NCBI GenBank assembly: GCA_030622545.1
Contig: JAUXGA010000007.1
Location: forward strand, 62,001 to 126,000
Source: a bacterium
Lineage (GTDB): Bacteria > Electryoneota > RPQS01 > DYHQ01
DNA: 64,000 nucleotides
Reading direction: 5' to 3'
Numbering within the stretch: position 1 is the first letter of the stretch; each line of letters begins with the position of its first letter. Position numbers and translations under genes: made by a program. This document shows positions 54,210-61,734 of the stretch, in pieces. The notes below the pieces were generated by a model. It saw only the letters and a list, made by a program, of their open reading frames with translations, did not search any database and was not told the origin of the DNA.

Positions 54210-54264
54210 TCTCCAGCGCGTTTTATAAGCTGGATTCTTTATTCCCTCTTGGTTGGAAAACAAT

Positions 54265-54564
54265 ATGATTTTAGCAAAAGTCATCGGGACGGTTGTCTCG
54301 ACGCGCAAAGAAGAAAGTGTGCGTGGGCTGAAATTTTTGATGGTCAGGCCTGTGGATTTGGACGGCAACGAAACCGGTTCGATTGTGGTCGCCGCCGATG
54401 CGGTGGGCGCCGGGCCGGGAGAAATGATCCTCTACGCCACCGGCAGCTCGGCTCGCCAGACGATTATGACCGACCGACGCCCCTGCGATGCCGTGATTAT
54501 GGCTATCGTGGATAATTGGGAAGTCGGCGGCGAAATCAAGTATAAGAAGGACGCGCTGCATTAA
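54265..54564 (+). CDS. BMC-P pentameric vertex protein (EutN/CcmL family), copy 1
   Basis: The 99-residue vertex cap protein starts [20 protein letters not shown] and continues [40 protein letters not shown] and MAIVDNWEV, the complete EutN/CcmL/CsoS4 pattern. The C-terminal tail ([12 protein letters not shown]) is a little longer than usual. I start at ATG 54265 because the family begins M-x-x-A-x-V; an upstream in-frame TTG at 54253 is unlikely. A 163-base mobile repeat separates it from the next gene. Confidence 0.93.
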   Translation: MILAKVIGTVVSTRKEESVRGLKFLMVRPVDLDGNETGSIVVAADAVGAGPGEMILYATGSSARQTIMTDRRPCDAVIMAIVDNWEVGGEIKYKKDALH

Positions 54565-54648
54565 TTTTCAAATGTGACCCCCCTTTTAAGTACCTATAGG
54601 GATCAGCGCTTAAGTGGCTCATCTGTCATTCTTGAAATCAGTCTGGAG

Positions 54649-54811
54649 TGTCATTCCCGCGAAAGCGGGAATCCACAATGGGCAACTACTGTGGGGACTT
54701 CTATTGGAGGGACCAACTGCATGACCATAGGAATTACAAGAGCAATTGCTTATGGCTGGATTCCTATTATGATATCAGAGAGAGTGGATTCCCGCTTTCG
54801 CGGGAATGACA
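54649..54811. repeat. MITE-like element, family A copy 1 (163 bases, 28-base perfect inverted ends)
   Basis: Each end contains the palindrome ATTCCCGCGAAAGCGGGAAT, and the full 28-base ends (TGTCATTC...ATCCAC) are perfect inverted repeats. A second copy of nearly the same length lies at 61527-61688. There is no coding capacity. The element fills most of the 314-base gap between BMC-P copy 1 and the aldehyde dehydrogenase, within the microcompartment operon. Confidence 0.85.
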
Positions 54812-54878
54812 ATCATTTAATATCTCGCCGCGGCATGACGTTAGTGTGCCCGGTAGAAGTATTTTTTCATCTTGACTC

Positions 54879-56318
54879 ATGCTGACTGATGACCAAATAG
54901 CCCGTATTGCCGAGCGCGTGTTTGTTCTTTTAAACAAGCAAAGCACTGCTCCACCTCCGCGAGCAACCGAACCGACGGGTTTGCAAGATTTGCCCGTTGG
55001 TATCTTTGCGACGGTGGACAGCGCCGTACAGGCGGCTACGGAAGCTCAACGTCGCTTCATCGAGCTCACGCTCGCCAAGCGCGAAGACATCATCTCGAGT
55101 ATTCGGCAGGTCATGCGGGATAACGCGACGGAATTGGCTCAAAAAGCGCACGCGGAAACAGGTTTGGGACGCGTCGAAGACAAGATTCAGAAGAACCTGC
55201 TTGTCATCGAAAAAACTCCCGGCATGGAAGATTTAGCGCCTGTCGCGCGCACCGGCGACCGCGGATTGATGCTGATGGAACCCGCTCCGTATGGCGTCAT
55301 CGCCGCGATTCCTCCGGTCACGAATCCGACATCCACGATTATCTGCAACACTATCGGGATGGTTGCGGCGGGCAACGGCGTCGTTTTTAATGTGCATCCA
55401 AGCGCCAAGAACGTTTCCATTCAGAACATCTATCTGATGAATGAAGCCGTCGTCAAAGCGGGCGGGCCTCCGAATCTGGTCACCGCGATTGCCGCTCCGA
55501 CGATTGAATCCGCTCAGGAGTTAATGCGTCATCCCGGCGCACAATTGATTGTCGTGACTGGCGGACCGGGCGTCGTGAAGGAAGCGATGAACAGCGGCAA
55601 ACGTGCGATTTGCGCCGGGCCTGGCAATCCACCCGTCGTCGTGGATGAAACCGCCGATATCGACAAAGCCGCGCGCGATATTATTTTGGGCGGTTCGCTC
55701 GACAACAACATCATCTGCGTCGATGAAAAGGAAGTGTTCGCCGTCGCGTCCATCGCCGACGAACTTCTCGCCGCGATGAGCAAACAAGGCGCGGTTCTTC
55801 TCGATTCAGCTCAGTTGAAACAACTGGAACGGCTTATCTTTACGAAAATCGAAGCGCCCGGAAAACCTGCTATCGTCAACAAGGATTTCATCGGCAAGAA
55901 TGCGGGTGTTATCCTTTCGAAGATTGGGATTCCCGCGGGCGATGAAGTGCGGCTGATTGTCGTTGAAGTGGATAAGCTGCACCCGCTGGTGTGGACGGAA
56001 CAGATGATGCCGGTGATGCCGCTCGTGCGCGTGGCGAATGCCGATGAAGGAATTGATTTGGCGAAAGAAGCCGAGCAGGGAATGCGCCACACCGCTGTGA
56101 TGCACTCACGCAATATCGACAACCTGAGCCGCATGGCGCGCGTCATAGATTGCTCTATTTTCGTCAAGAACGGCCCTGCAGCGGCGGGACTCGGGTTCGG
56201 CGGCGAAGGGCACAGTTCGTTTACCATCGCCAGCCCGACCGGCGAAGGTCTGACTCGCCCGCGCAGCTTCTCCCGCGAACGCCGCTGTACGCTGGTGGAC
56301 CATTTTCGGATTACGTAG
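54879..56318 (+). CDS. CoA-acylating aldehyde dehydrogenase of the microcompartment (PduP/EutE-like)
   Basis: Oxidises the aldehyde made in the lumen to acyl-CoA (here acetaldehyde to acetyl-CoA) with NAD+. The 479 residues show the acylating ALDH pattern: PYGVIAAIPPVTNPTSTIIC, VVFNVHPSAKNVS, LIVVTGGPGVVKEAM, AGPGNPPVVVDETADI and the nucleophile C280 in DNNIICVDEKEV. The first 20 residues, MLTDDQIARIAERVFVLLNK, form an amphipathic helix followed by a Pro-rich linker: a typical encapsulation peptide. The closely similar LTDxxxxxIAERI segment in the RpiB-DeoC linker suggests both enzymes are held by the same contact. The start ATG is the only one preceding this helix. Confidence 0.93.
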   Translation: MLTDDQIARIAERVFVLLNKQSTAPPPRATEPTGLQDLPVGIFATVDSAVQAATEAQRRFIELTLAKREDIISSIRQVMRDNATELAQKAHAETGLGRVEDKIQKNLLVIEKTPGMEDLAPVARTGDRGLMLMEPAPYGVIAAIPPVTNPTSTIICNTIGMVAAGNGVVFNVHPSAKNVSIQNIYLMNEAVVKAGGPPNLVTAIAAPTIESAQELMRHPGAQLIVVTGGPGVVKEAMNSGKRAICAGPGNPPVVVDETADIDKAARDIILGGSLDNNIICVDEKEVFAVASIADELLAAMSKQGAVLLDSAQLKQLERLIFTKIEAPGKPAIVNKDFIGKNAGVILSKIGIPAGDEVRLIVVEVDKLHPLVWTEQMMPVMPLVRVANADEGIDLAKEAEQGMRHTAVMHSRNIDNLSRMARVIDCSIFVKNGPAAAGLGFGGEGHSSFTIASPTGEGLTRPRSFSRERRCTLVDHFRIT

Positions 56319-56337
56319 TTTGTAAGGGAACTTCCTG

Positions 56338-56787
56338 ATGACCGAAATTAATCTCACACAGACAGAAGCGGATGCCCTGATTGCAATGCAGAAGCTTCGC
56401 GCGGACGATAACCAGTATAGCTTCCCAGATTTGGGAGGCGGTTTTACTGCTCCACTAATCTCATCTGACAAACGTGAGAAATTCCTGTTGGATGTAAGCA
56501 GGGGACGCATCGATTTAGCGAAGGTCAAGTACCAAAACCGGGGGCGCAACATAGTGGTACTTGTTCGTCTAGACATGGCTGGACCATCGCACCGCAACCC
56601 CGACGATCAGGAGATTCCATGTCCACATCTTCATATATACAGAGAAGGATACGGTGCCAAGTGGGCAATTCCGCTTCCCACTGGAGTATTCACCGATCTA
56701 AATGACCTAAGTAAAACACTTGATGAGTTCATGAAGCACTGCAATATCACGGACCCACCAGACATTATACGGGGGCTTTTCACATGA
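56338..56787 (+). CDS. DUF6978-like protein (first gene of an inserted pair)
   Basis: The 149-residue protein resembles, from memory, the uncharacterised DUF6978 family: [58 protein letters not shown] see no catalytic or membrane features and nothing that links it to microcompartments. Its stop overlaps the start of the next gene (ATGA), so the two form a coupled pair placed between the aldehyde dehydrogenase and the second trimer gene. It may be a mobile defence or toxin-antitoxin-like cassette; this is an inference from pairing. Confidence 0.6.
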   Translation: MTEINLTQTEADALIAMQKLRADDNQYSFPDLGGGFTAPLISSDKREKFLLDVSRGRIDLAKVKYQNRGRNIVVLVRLDMAGPSHRNPDDQEIPCPHLHIYREGYGAKWAIPLPTGVFTDLNDLSKTLDEFMKHCNITDPPDIIRGLFT

Positions 56788-57551
56788 TTGAAGATGTTCG
56801 CCGTTTACTTGATGATTATATTGCTTGGCTACGAGATAGAACCAAATTGCGTGAAATAAACGGGGATTGGGTCGAGATTACTACTCCATACCTCGATCGA
56901 AACAACGACTATATTCAGATCTATGCCAGGCGCGAAACACGAGGTTATCTTCTGACTGACGGTGGGCAGACCATTTTAGATTTGGAGCAGTCGGGGTGCG
57001 GTCTTGATACGCCGAAGCGTCAGGATCTCTTGAATATGTCGTTAAGGGGTTTCGGAGTTAATCTTGCCGATAAAGCCATCGAAGTTCACGCCGACGATAA
57101 CTCGTTTGCATTACGCAAGCACAACCTCGTTCAAGCGATTCTCGCGGTCAACGACCTTTTCTATTTAGCAAGCCCCATCGTGGCAAGCCTCTTTTACGAA
57201 GATGTGGTTGCTTGGTTGGAGTTATCAGAAATTCGTTTTACTCCGAGGGTTAAATTCACTGGGAAGACTGGTTACGACCATCTCTTTGATTTTGTGATAC
57301 CGAAGTCTCGGCATCAACCGGAGAGGATCATCCGAGCAATCAATAGACCGGATCGTAACGCTGCTGAAGTAATGGCTTTCGCATGGTATGACACGCGGGA
57401 AGTTCGTCCGCCTAAATCACGTGCTTACGCAATTTTGAACGACCGAGAGCAGAAAGTACCTTTCAGTGTTCTTGGCGCACTGCGCAATTATGAAGTAAAA
57501 CCAATTTTATGGAATGAGCGTGAAGATGTTCGGGAAGAACTGGTCGCATAG
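56784..57551 (+). CDS. DUF1828/DUF1829-like protein (second gene of an inserted pair)
   Basis: The 255-residue protein fits the DUF1828 ([37 protein letters not shown]) plus DUF1829 layout seen in small uncharacterised proteins, often on mobile elements. The function is unknown. It is translationally coupled to the DUF6978-like gene. Its codons and AT content look different from the GC-rich shell genes around it, which fits acquisition by insertion into the operon. The next shell gene starts 54 bases downstream. Confidence 0.6.
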   Translation: MIEDVRRLLDDYIAWLRDRTKLREINGDWVEITTPYLDRNNDYIQIYARRETRGYLLTDGGQTILDLEQSGCGLDTPKRQDLLNMSLRGFGVNLADKAIEVHADDNSFALRKHNLVQAILAVNDLFYLASPIVASLFYEDVVAWLELSEIRFTPRVKFTGKTGYDHLFDFVIPKSRHQPERIIRAINRPDRNAAEVMAFAWYDTREVRPPKSRAYAILNDREQKVPFSVLGALRNYEVKPILWNEREDVREELVA

Positions 57552-57605
57552 ATGATAAAATCTTATTCTAACAAATTTTTCGTCCGAATTTACCGATAAA
57601 TCCAA

Positions 57606-58217
57606 ATGATTCGTTATCACGCAATCGCCCTGATTGAATACAAAAGCATCGCTATTGGTGTCGAGGCCGCCGACGCGATGGTGAAAAAAGCTCCGATTGC
57701 GATGCTGAAAGCCGGCACGGTGCACCGCGGTAAGTATTTAGTGCTCATCGGCGGCACGGTCGCAGCGGTCGAGGAATCCTACCGTGAAGGCTTACGCGTT
57801 GGGGGAGTCAAGGTGGTGGACAAAGTACTGCTACCGGATGTGCATGAACAAGTGCTTGAATCCATCTTTGGATTCCGCCAGAAAATCGAAGCGGAATCAT
57901 TGGGCGTTATCGAGACTTCGACGATTTCCGCGACGGTCGCCGCTGCTGATGCCGCAATCAAAGGCGCGGCGGTTAACATTATTCAAATCCGTTTGGGCGA
58001 TGGTCTCGGCGGGAGAGCCTTTAGTATTGTTTCGGGCAAGGTTGAAGATGTCGAAACCGCCGTCGAAATCGGAACCGGCGCTATCGCGGACCGTGATATC
58101 GAAATGCACAAGACCGTCATTCCGAAGCTGCACTTCAATATGATTCAGGAAATCGACACCGACAGTCGTTTCCATGCCACGATGCGACTGGATTTGCCCG
58201 GCGAGGAGGAGAGCTGA
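57606..58217 (+). CDS. BMC-T shell protein, single-layer type
   Basis: The 203-residue protein contains two BMC domains in tandem: [20 protein letters not shown] with VLIGGTVAAVEESYREG, then SLGVIETSTISATVAAADAA with FSIVSGKVEDVETAVEIGTG. It resembles H. ochraceum HO_5812-type trimers that form a single layer, in contrast to the stacked trimer at 53208. The operon therefore encodes two trimers of different architecture. The C-terminal acidic tail overlaps no other gene; the next starts two bases after its stop. Confidence 0.9.
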   Translation: MIRYHAIALIEYKSIAIGVEAADAMVKKAPIAMLKAGTVHRGKYLVLIGGTVAAVEESYREGLRVGGVKVVDKVLLPDVHEQVLESIFGFRQKIEAESLGVIETSTISATVAAADAAIKGAAVNIIQIRLGDGLGGRAFSIVSGKVEDVETAVEIGTGAIADRDIEMHKTVIPKLHFNMIQEIDTDSRFHATMRLDLPGEEES

Positions 58218-58218
58218 C

Positions 58219-58503
58219 GTGCTTTTAGGTCGCGTCATAGGAACCGTTACTCCGTGCGTGCGCTATGAGGGTTTGGAAGGTGTTCCGTTTCTCCTTGTGC
58301 AGCCGCTTGACAAGAAACAGCAGCCGGTGGACAAACCTCTCGTCTGTGCCGACGTAACGCGGATGGCAGGCCCCGGTGAACTCATCTACTACGAAGGTGG
58401 CCGCGAAGCCGCTCTGGCGTTGCCGGTTCCCTTCGTTCCCGTGGACCACACGATTATCGGCATCGTCGATGATGTCGATTTGCCGCCCGGAGTCCGCCCA
58501 TGA
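58219..58503 (+). CDS. BMC-P pentameric vertex protein, copy 2
   Basis: The 94-residue EutN/CcmL protein runs LLGRVIGTVTPCVRYEGLEG, FLLVQPLDKKQQPVDKPLVC, DVTRMAGPGELIYYEGGREA, IIGIVDDVDLPP. It starts at a GTG two bases after the trimer stop, with GAGGAGGAG upstream; a longer frame from 58174 would overlap the trimer and lacks the family start. Its stop overlaps the next gene (ATGA). Confidence 0.92.
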   Translation: MLLGRVIGTVTPCVRYEGLEGVPFLLVQPLDKKQQPVDKPLVCADVTRMAGPGELIYYEGGREAALALPVPFVPVDHTIIGIVDDVDLPPGVRP

Positions 58504-58769
58504 TTCTGGCTCGTGTCTGCGGGAATATTCACTCCACCATTAATCACCCCTTCTACGACAATCGCAAACTCCTGATAGCTGACCGTCTCGGAAAAAACGG
58601 CAAACCCAGCGGCGGCTACATCATCGCCATCGATGTCGTAGGCGCGGGAGTCGGCGAAACCGTTCTTGTTCTCGATGAAGGTAACGGCGCGCGTCAGGTA
58701 TTGAACGACCCGAAAGGGCCGGTGCGCAGTGTCATCATCGGAATCGTCGATGAAATTCAAACCTATTAA
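58500..58769 (+). CDS. BMC-P pentameric vertex protein, copy 3
   Basis: The 89-residue EutN/CcmL protein runs MILARVCGNIHSTINHPFYD, KLLIADRLGKNGKPSGGYII, AIDVVGAGVGETVLVLDEGN, SVIIGIVDEIQTY. It is coupled to copy 2 by an ATGA overlap. Three distinct pentamers in one operon would allow vertices with different roles, or a vertex-like protein carrying cargo or enzyme contacts. Confidence 0.93.
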   Translation: MILARVCGNIHSTINHPFYDNRKLLIADRLGKNGKPSGGYIIAIDVVGAGVGETVLVLDEGNGARQVLNDPKGPVRSVIIGIVDEIQTY

Positions 58770-58790
58770 TTTCTAACCTCGGGAGCTGTT

Positions 58791-59897
58791 ATGTTGCGTG
58801 ATCCGCGTGTCGAAAAGTGGGCTGATGTTATTGTTCGTTATTGTCTGGAATTGAAAGCCGGGCAGTGGTTTCTTATTCAGGGCAATCCGCTGGCGTATCC
58901 GCTGATTGAAGCGCTGTACCGCAAAGCGCTGCAAGTCGGCGCGAAACCTGATTTGCGCATCGGTTTTCCCGAGCTTGAAGAGATTTTTTTGAACGAAGCT
59001 TCTGAGGAAACTTTGGATTGGGTGTCGCCGTCTGCAAAATACGAAATGGAAAATATCGATGCGCGATTCGTTATTCTGACGACTCACAATACGAAGAACC
59101 TTTCAAGTGTTGATCCGTCGCGTCAGCAGAGACATGCCAAAGCGCGAGGTCCTATCTTGCAAACCATGCTCGACCGCTCGGCGAAAAAGGAACTGAACTG
59201 GTCGTTGACGCTCTATCCTCACCCGGCGGCGGCGCAGGATGCGGAAATGGGCATGGAAGAATATGCCGAGTTCGTTTTCGACGCGTGTTTGTTGAACTAC
59301 GATGATCCGGTGGCGGAATGGAAAAAAGTAGAAGCTCTGCAGGAAGAATGGGTGCAGTATTTGGACAAGGTCAAGCTGCTGCATTTCAAAGCGGAAGGAA
59401 CAGATTTGAAGGTCGGCGTGGAGGGGCGCAAATGGATTAACTGCTGCGGCAGGATAAATTTTCCGGACGGCGAAGTTTTTACCGGGCCTCTCGATGACGG
59501 CACGGAAGGCGTCGTGAAATTCACGTACCCCGCGGTGCAGCATGGTCGGGAAATCGAAGGAATCGAGCTGAAGTTCGAGAAAGGCGTCGTTACCAGCGCC
59601 ACGGCAACGAAAAACGAAGCGTATTTGAAGAAGCTGATCGAAGCGGACGAAGGCGCCAAGCGCGTCGGGGAAATCGCTATTGGCACGAACACGCGCATCA
59701 AACGCTTCACGAAAAATATTCTCTTCGACGAGAAACTCGGCGGGACATTTCACCTTGCCGTCGGCGCGGCTTATCCCGAGACCGGCGCGACAAATAAATC
59801 CGCCATCCATGTCGATTTGATTTGCAATCTAAAGGATGGCGGAGAAATTCTTGCGGATGGAAAAGTGTTTTATCGGGATGGGAAGTTTTTGATATAG
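58791..59897 (+). CDS. M29 family aminopeptidase (AmpS-like)
   Basis: Metallo-aminopeptidase of the thermophilic AmpS/AmpT family (two Co/Zn ions), removing N-terminal residues. The 368 residues show the N-terminal ADVIVRYCLELKAGQWFLIQ and the C-terminal metal-site elements in order: VGEIAIGTNTRI (Glu), NILFDEKLGGTFHLAVGAAY (Glu, His, Tyr) and SAIHVDLICNLK (His, Asp). It begins 21 bases after the last shell gene on the same strand and is likely co-transcribed. Why a peptidase accompanies the shell is unclear; no encapsulation helix is apparent. Confidence 0.88.
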   Translation: MLRDPRVEKWADVIVRYCLELKAGQWFLIQGNPLAYPLIEALYRKALQVGAKPDLRIGFPELEEIFLNEASEETLDWVSPSAKYEMENIDARFVILTTHNTKNLSSVDPSRQQRHAKARGPILQTMLDRSAKKELNWSLTLYPHPAAAQDAEMGMEEYAEFVFDACLLNYDDPVAEWKKVEALQEEWVQYLDKVKLLHFKAEGTDLKVGVEGRKWINCCGRINFPDGEVFTGPLDDGTEGVVKFTYPAVQHGREIEGIELKFEKGVVTSATATKNEAYLKKLIEADEGAKRVGEIAIGTNTRIKRFTKNILFDEKLGGTFHLAVGAAYPETGATNKSAIHVDLICNLKDGGEILADGKVFYRDGKFLI

Positions 59898-59920
59898 GTC
59901 AAAATGGAGAAATGTTATCA

Positions 59921-60613
59921 ATGGATCATTGGTGGGCAAAAGAACTTCCAAGGCTCTTTGAAATATATTCAGAAAGCCAGCAAGATCATGCAGATAACTA
60001 CTTCAGGGATTTTCATAGGAAATTGCGTTTATCCAATGCTCTGGAAGCTTTCAAGAAGCTTGAAGATGGATTAAACGAGTTAAATAAACCAGCATGGCAG
60101 GCCTTCAAGAGAAAAGTCTTGCCCTTCGTTTGTAAGAAGCACCCTCTGCACAATTACCAACAACTTGTTGATTGCTTCAATGAAGTGAAAGGATATTTAT
60201 ATCTAAAAAGGGAAGGTTTTACAGATATCCAGTTCATACCTGAGGATAAATTAAGCACTCCTGACCTTCGTGCGAACGGTAAAAGGGGAATCGTTTTACT
60301 GGAGGTAAAAACTTTGAATCACTCCGATGAAGGACACAAGAATACTCGCAATAGGCAGGTAAGGGAAGCGCAAAAGAGTCTACCTGTAGGTTTTATAAAT
60401 TCCAAGTTAGATCCAGTCATAACTAATGCTCGTCAACAACTACTCAGTATAAAAAATGGAAATATCGCGCTCAGAATCGTTTACTTAATCATAAAACTTG
60501 ACATGGACTGTGCAGTATGTTTAAGTAATTATGAGGAGCTCGCATCTCTTATTAACGAACGCAACGTGAGGTATTCGGAAATAGAAATCGAATACGAATG
60601 TACTTGGGTATAA
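59921..60613 (+). CDS. Uncharacterised protein with a PD-(D/E)XK-type nuclease motif
   Basis: The 230-residue protein (start MDHWWAKELPRLFEIY) is of unknown family. Residues 84-130 read DCFNEVKGYLYLKREGF, then TPDLRANGKRG and IVLLEVKTLN, giving E88, D115, E128 and K130 with the spacing of the PD-(D/E)XK restriction-endonuclease fold. I infer a nuclease-like fold; DNA cleavage is not shown. Alternative starts are ATG 59912 or a longer frame overlapping the peptidase. The gene is clearly AT-richer than its neighbours, suggesting separate origin. Confidence 0.55.
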   Translation: MDHWWAKELPRLFEIYSESQQDHADNYFRDFHRKLRLSNALEAFKKLEDGLNELNKPAWQAFKRKVLPFVCKKHPLHNYQQLVDCFNEVKGYLYLKREGFTDIQFIPEDKLSTPDLRANGKRGIVLLEVKTLNHSDEGHKNTRNRQVREAQKSLPVGFINSKLDPVITNARQQLLSIKNGNIALRIVYLIIKLDMDCAVCLSNYEELASLINERNVRYSEIEIEYECTWV

Positions 60614-60680
60614 AATATTACAGAGACTATTTAAAATCTTCAGATATATATAATCCACATAATCCACGGTAGTTATTACA

Positions 60681-61475
60681 ATGAGTAGCTTTGATGACAA
60701 AAAAATCCCCTGCCCTTATTGCCGCGAGCCGGTTAGCGTTAAGGCTTCCCGCTGCCCTCATTGCAGGAAAAAAGTCTCAGACCATATGTGGGCAACAACA
60801 GCGCCGGGATCTTACTCGGGCACAATGATCGGGGTGATAATCGGAATGGCTGTTGGAGCCTTGATTCATTGGAATGACGTGGCTTTTTGCTTCGCTTGTT
60901 ATCCCCCCGTTTGGCTGTATTCATTTGGGGGTGGACTGATCGGTATAGTGATTGGATCTCTAATAGATAGCAAACGAAAAAAAGATGCAGCGAGTAAAAG
61001 TACTATGAAGAGACTCCTTCTTCTGATAATGGGTTTCTCAGCCTTTGCGCTTCTTACATCTTTTGCTCCGGTTCTCTTTGACGGAAAGGGCTCTCTCCTC
61101 CATGAACCCGGGCAACGGTGCTTTATTATATGGGGACATAAAATGGGACTGTGTGCAAGGTGCACTGGTATCCTCTTAGGAATTATTGTGGGCGCATTCC
61201 TTGTTCTAAAAAATGTGCGGGCAAGATTGTTCTTGACGCCTGTGTTCTTCGTAGCGATTTTATCAATCATCTGCAAGTTCATTGGCTACGATTTGCCAAT
61301 TTGGCCCAGATGCGCTGCAGGGTTTGCACTTGGAATCACAATGGTTTTTATTTTCCCCATTTTATACGAATGGCTATACGACTTCACCTCACTTCTTCTT
61401 TGTTATGCAAGGAATTCGCTGCTATTCATTCAAAGAAATGCAGGACGCGGGAGCGTCCTGCCTAGTAATCGCTGA
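60681..61475 (+). CDS. Zinc-ribbon plus DUF2085 membrane protein
   Basis: The 264-residue protein starts with a double zinc-ribbon (IPCPYCREPVSVKASRCPHC), then two hydrophobic glycine-rich helices with a small Cys pair (FCFACYPP). A DUF2085-like membrane domain from about residue 110 carries PGQRCFIIWGHKMGLCARCT followed by GILLG, the conserved His/Cys motif of that family. The function of DUF2085 is unknown; metal or thiol chemistry at the membrane is plausible. The last few codons run into a GC-rich palindrome (GCAGGACGC-GGGA-GCGTCCTGC, 61439-61460), which could be a repeat that has replaced the original C-terminus. Confidence 0.62.
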   Translation: MSSFDDKKIPCPYCREPVSVKASRCPHCRKKVSDHMWATTAPGSYSGTMIGVIIGMAVGALIHWNDVAFCFACYPPVWLYSFGGGLIGIVIGSLIDSKRKKDAASKSTMKRLLLLIMGFSAFALLTSFAPVLFDGKGSLLHEPGQRCFIIWGHKMGLCARCTGILLGIIVGAFLVLKNVRARLFLTPVFFVAILSIICKFIGYDLPIWPRCAAGFALGITMVFIFPILYEWLYDFTSLLLCYARNSLLFIQRNAGRGSVLPSNR

Positions 61476-61526
61476 GACGGACACCTATTATTCCTATCGC
61501 AGACGGTTGTCACCATCACGAATAAT

Positions 61527-61688
61527 TGTCATTCCCGCGAAAGCGGGAATCCACAATGGAAACCTACTGCGGGGACTCTTATCGGAGTGACCAATTGCAT
61601 GACCATAGAAATTAAAGAGCAATCGCTGATGGCTGGATTTCCATTATGACTTCAGAGAGAGTGGATTCCCGCTTTCGCGGGAATGACA
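61527..61688. repeat. MITE-like element, family A copy 2 (162 bases)
   Basis: It has the same 28-base perfect inverted ends as 54649-54811. The interior is alignable with copy 1 throughout (shared CCAATTGCATGACCATAG-type stretch, ATGGCTGGATT, AGAGAGTGGATTCCCG). It fills most of the 259-base gap between the DUF2085 gene and the convergent transporter gene. Confidence 0.85.
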
Positions 61689-61734
61689 CTTCGGACTGAT
61701 TTCACAGGAATGACAGGCGAGGAGAGATTAATTT

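Noticed and set aside
54574-54885. 103-codon frame before the aldehyde dehydrogenase
   Set aside because: It is made almost entirely of the 163-base MITE (contains the REPEATed CHSRESGNPQ/FRGND translation of its ends).
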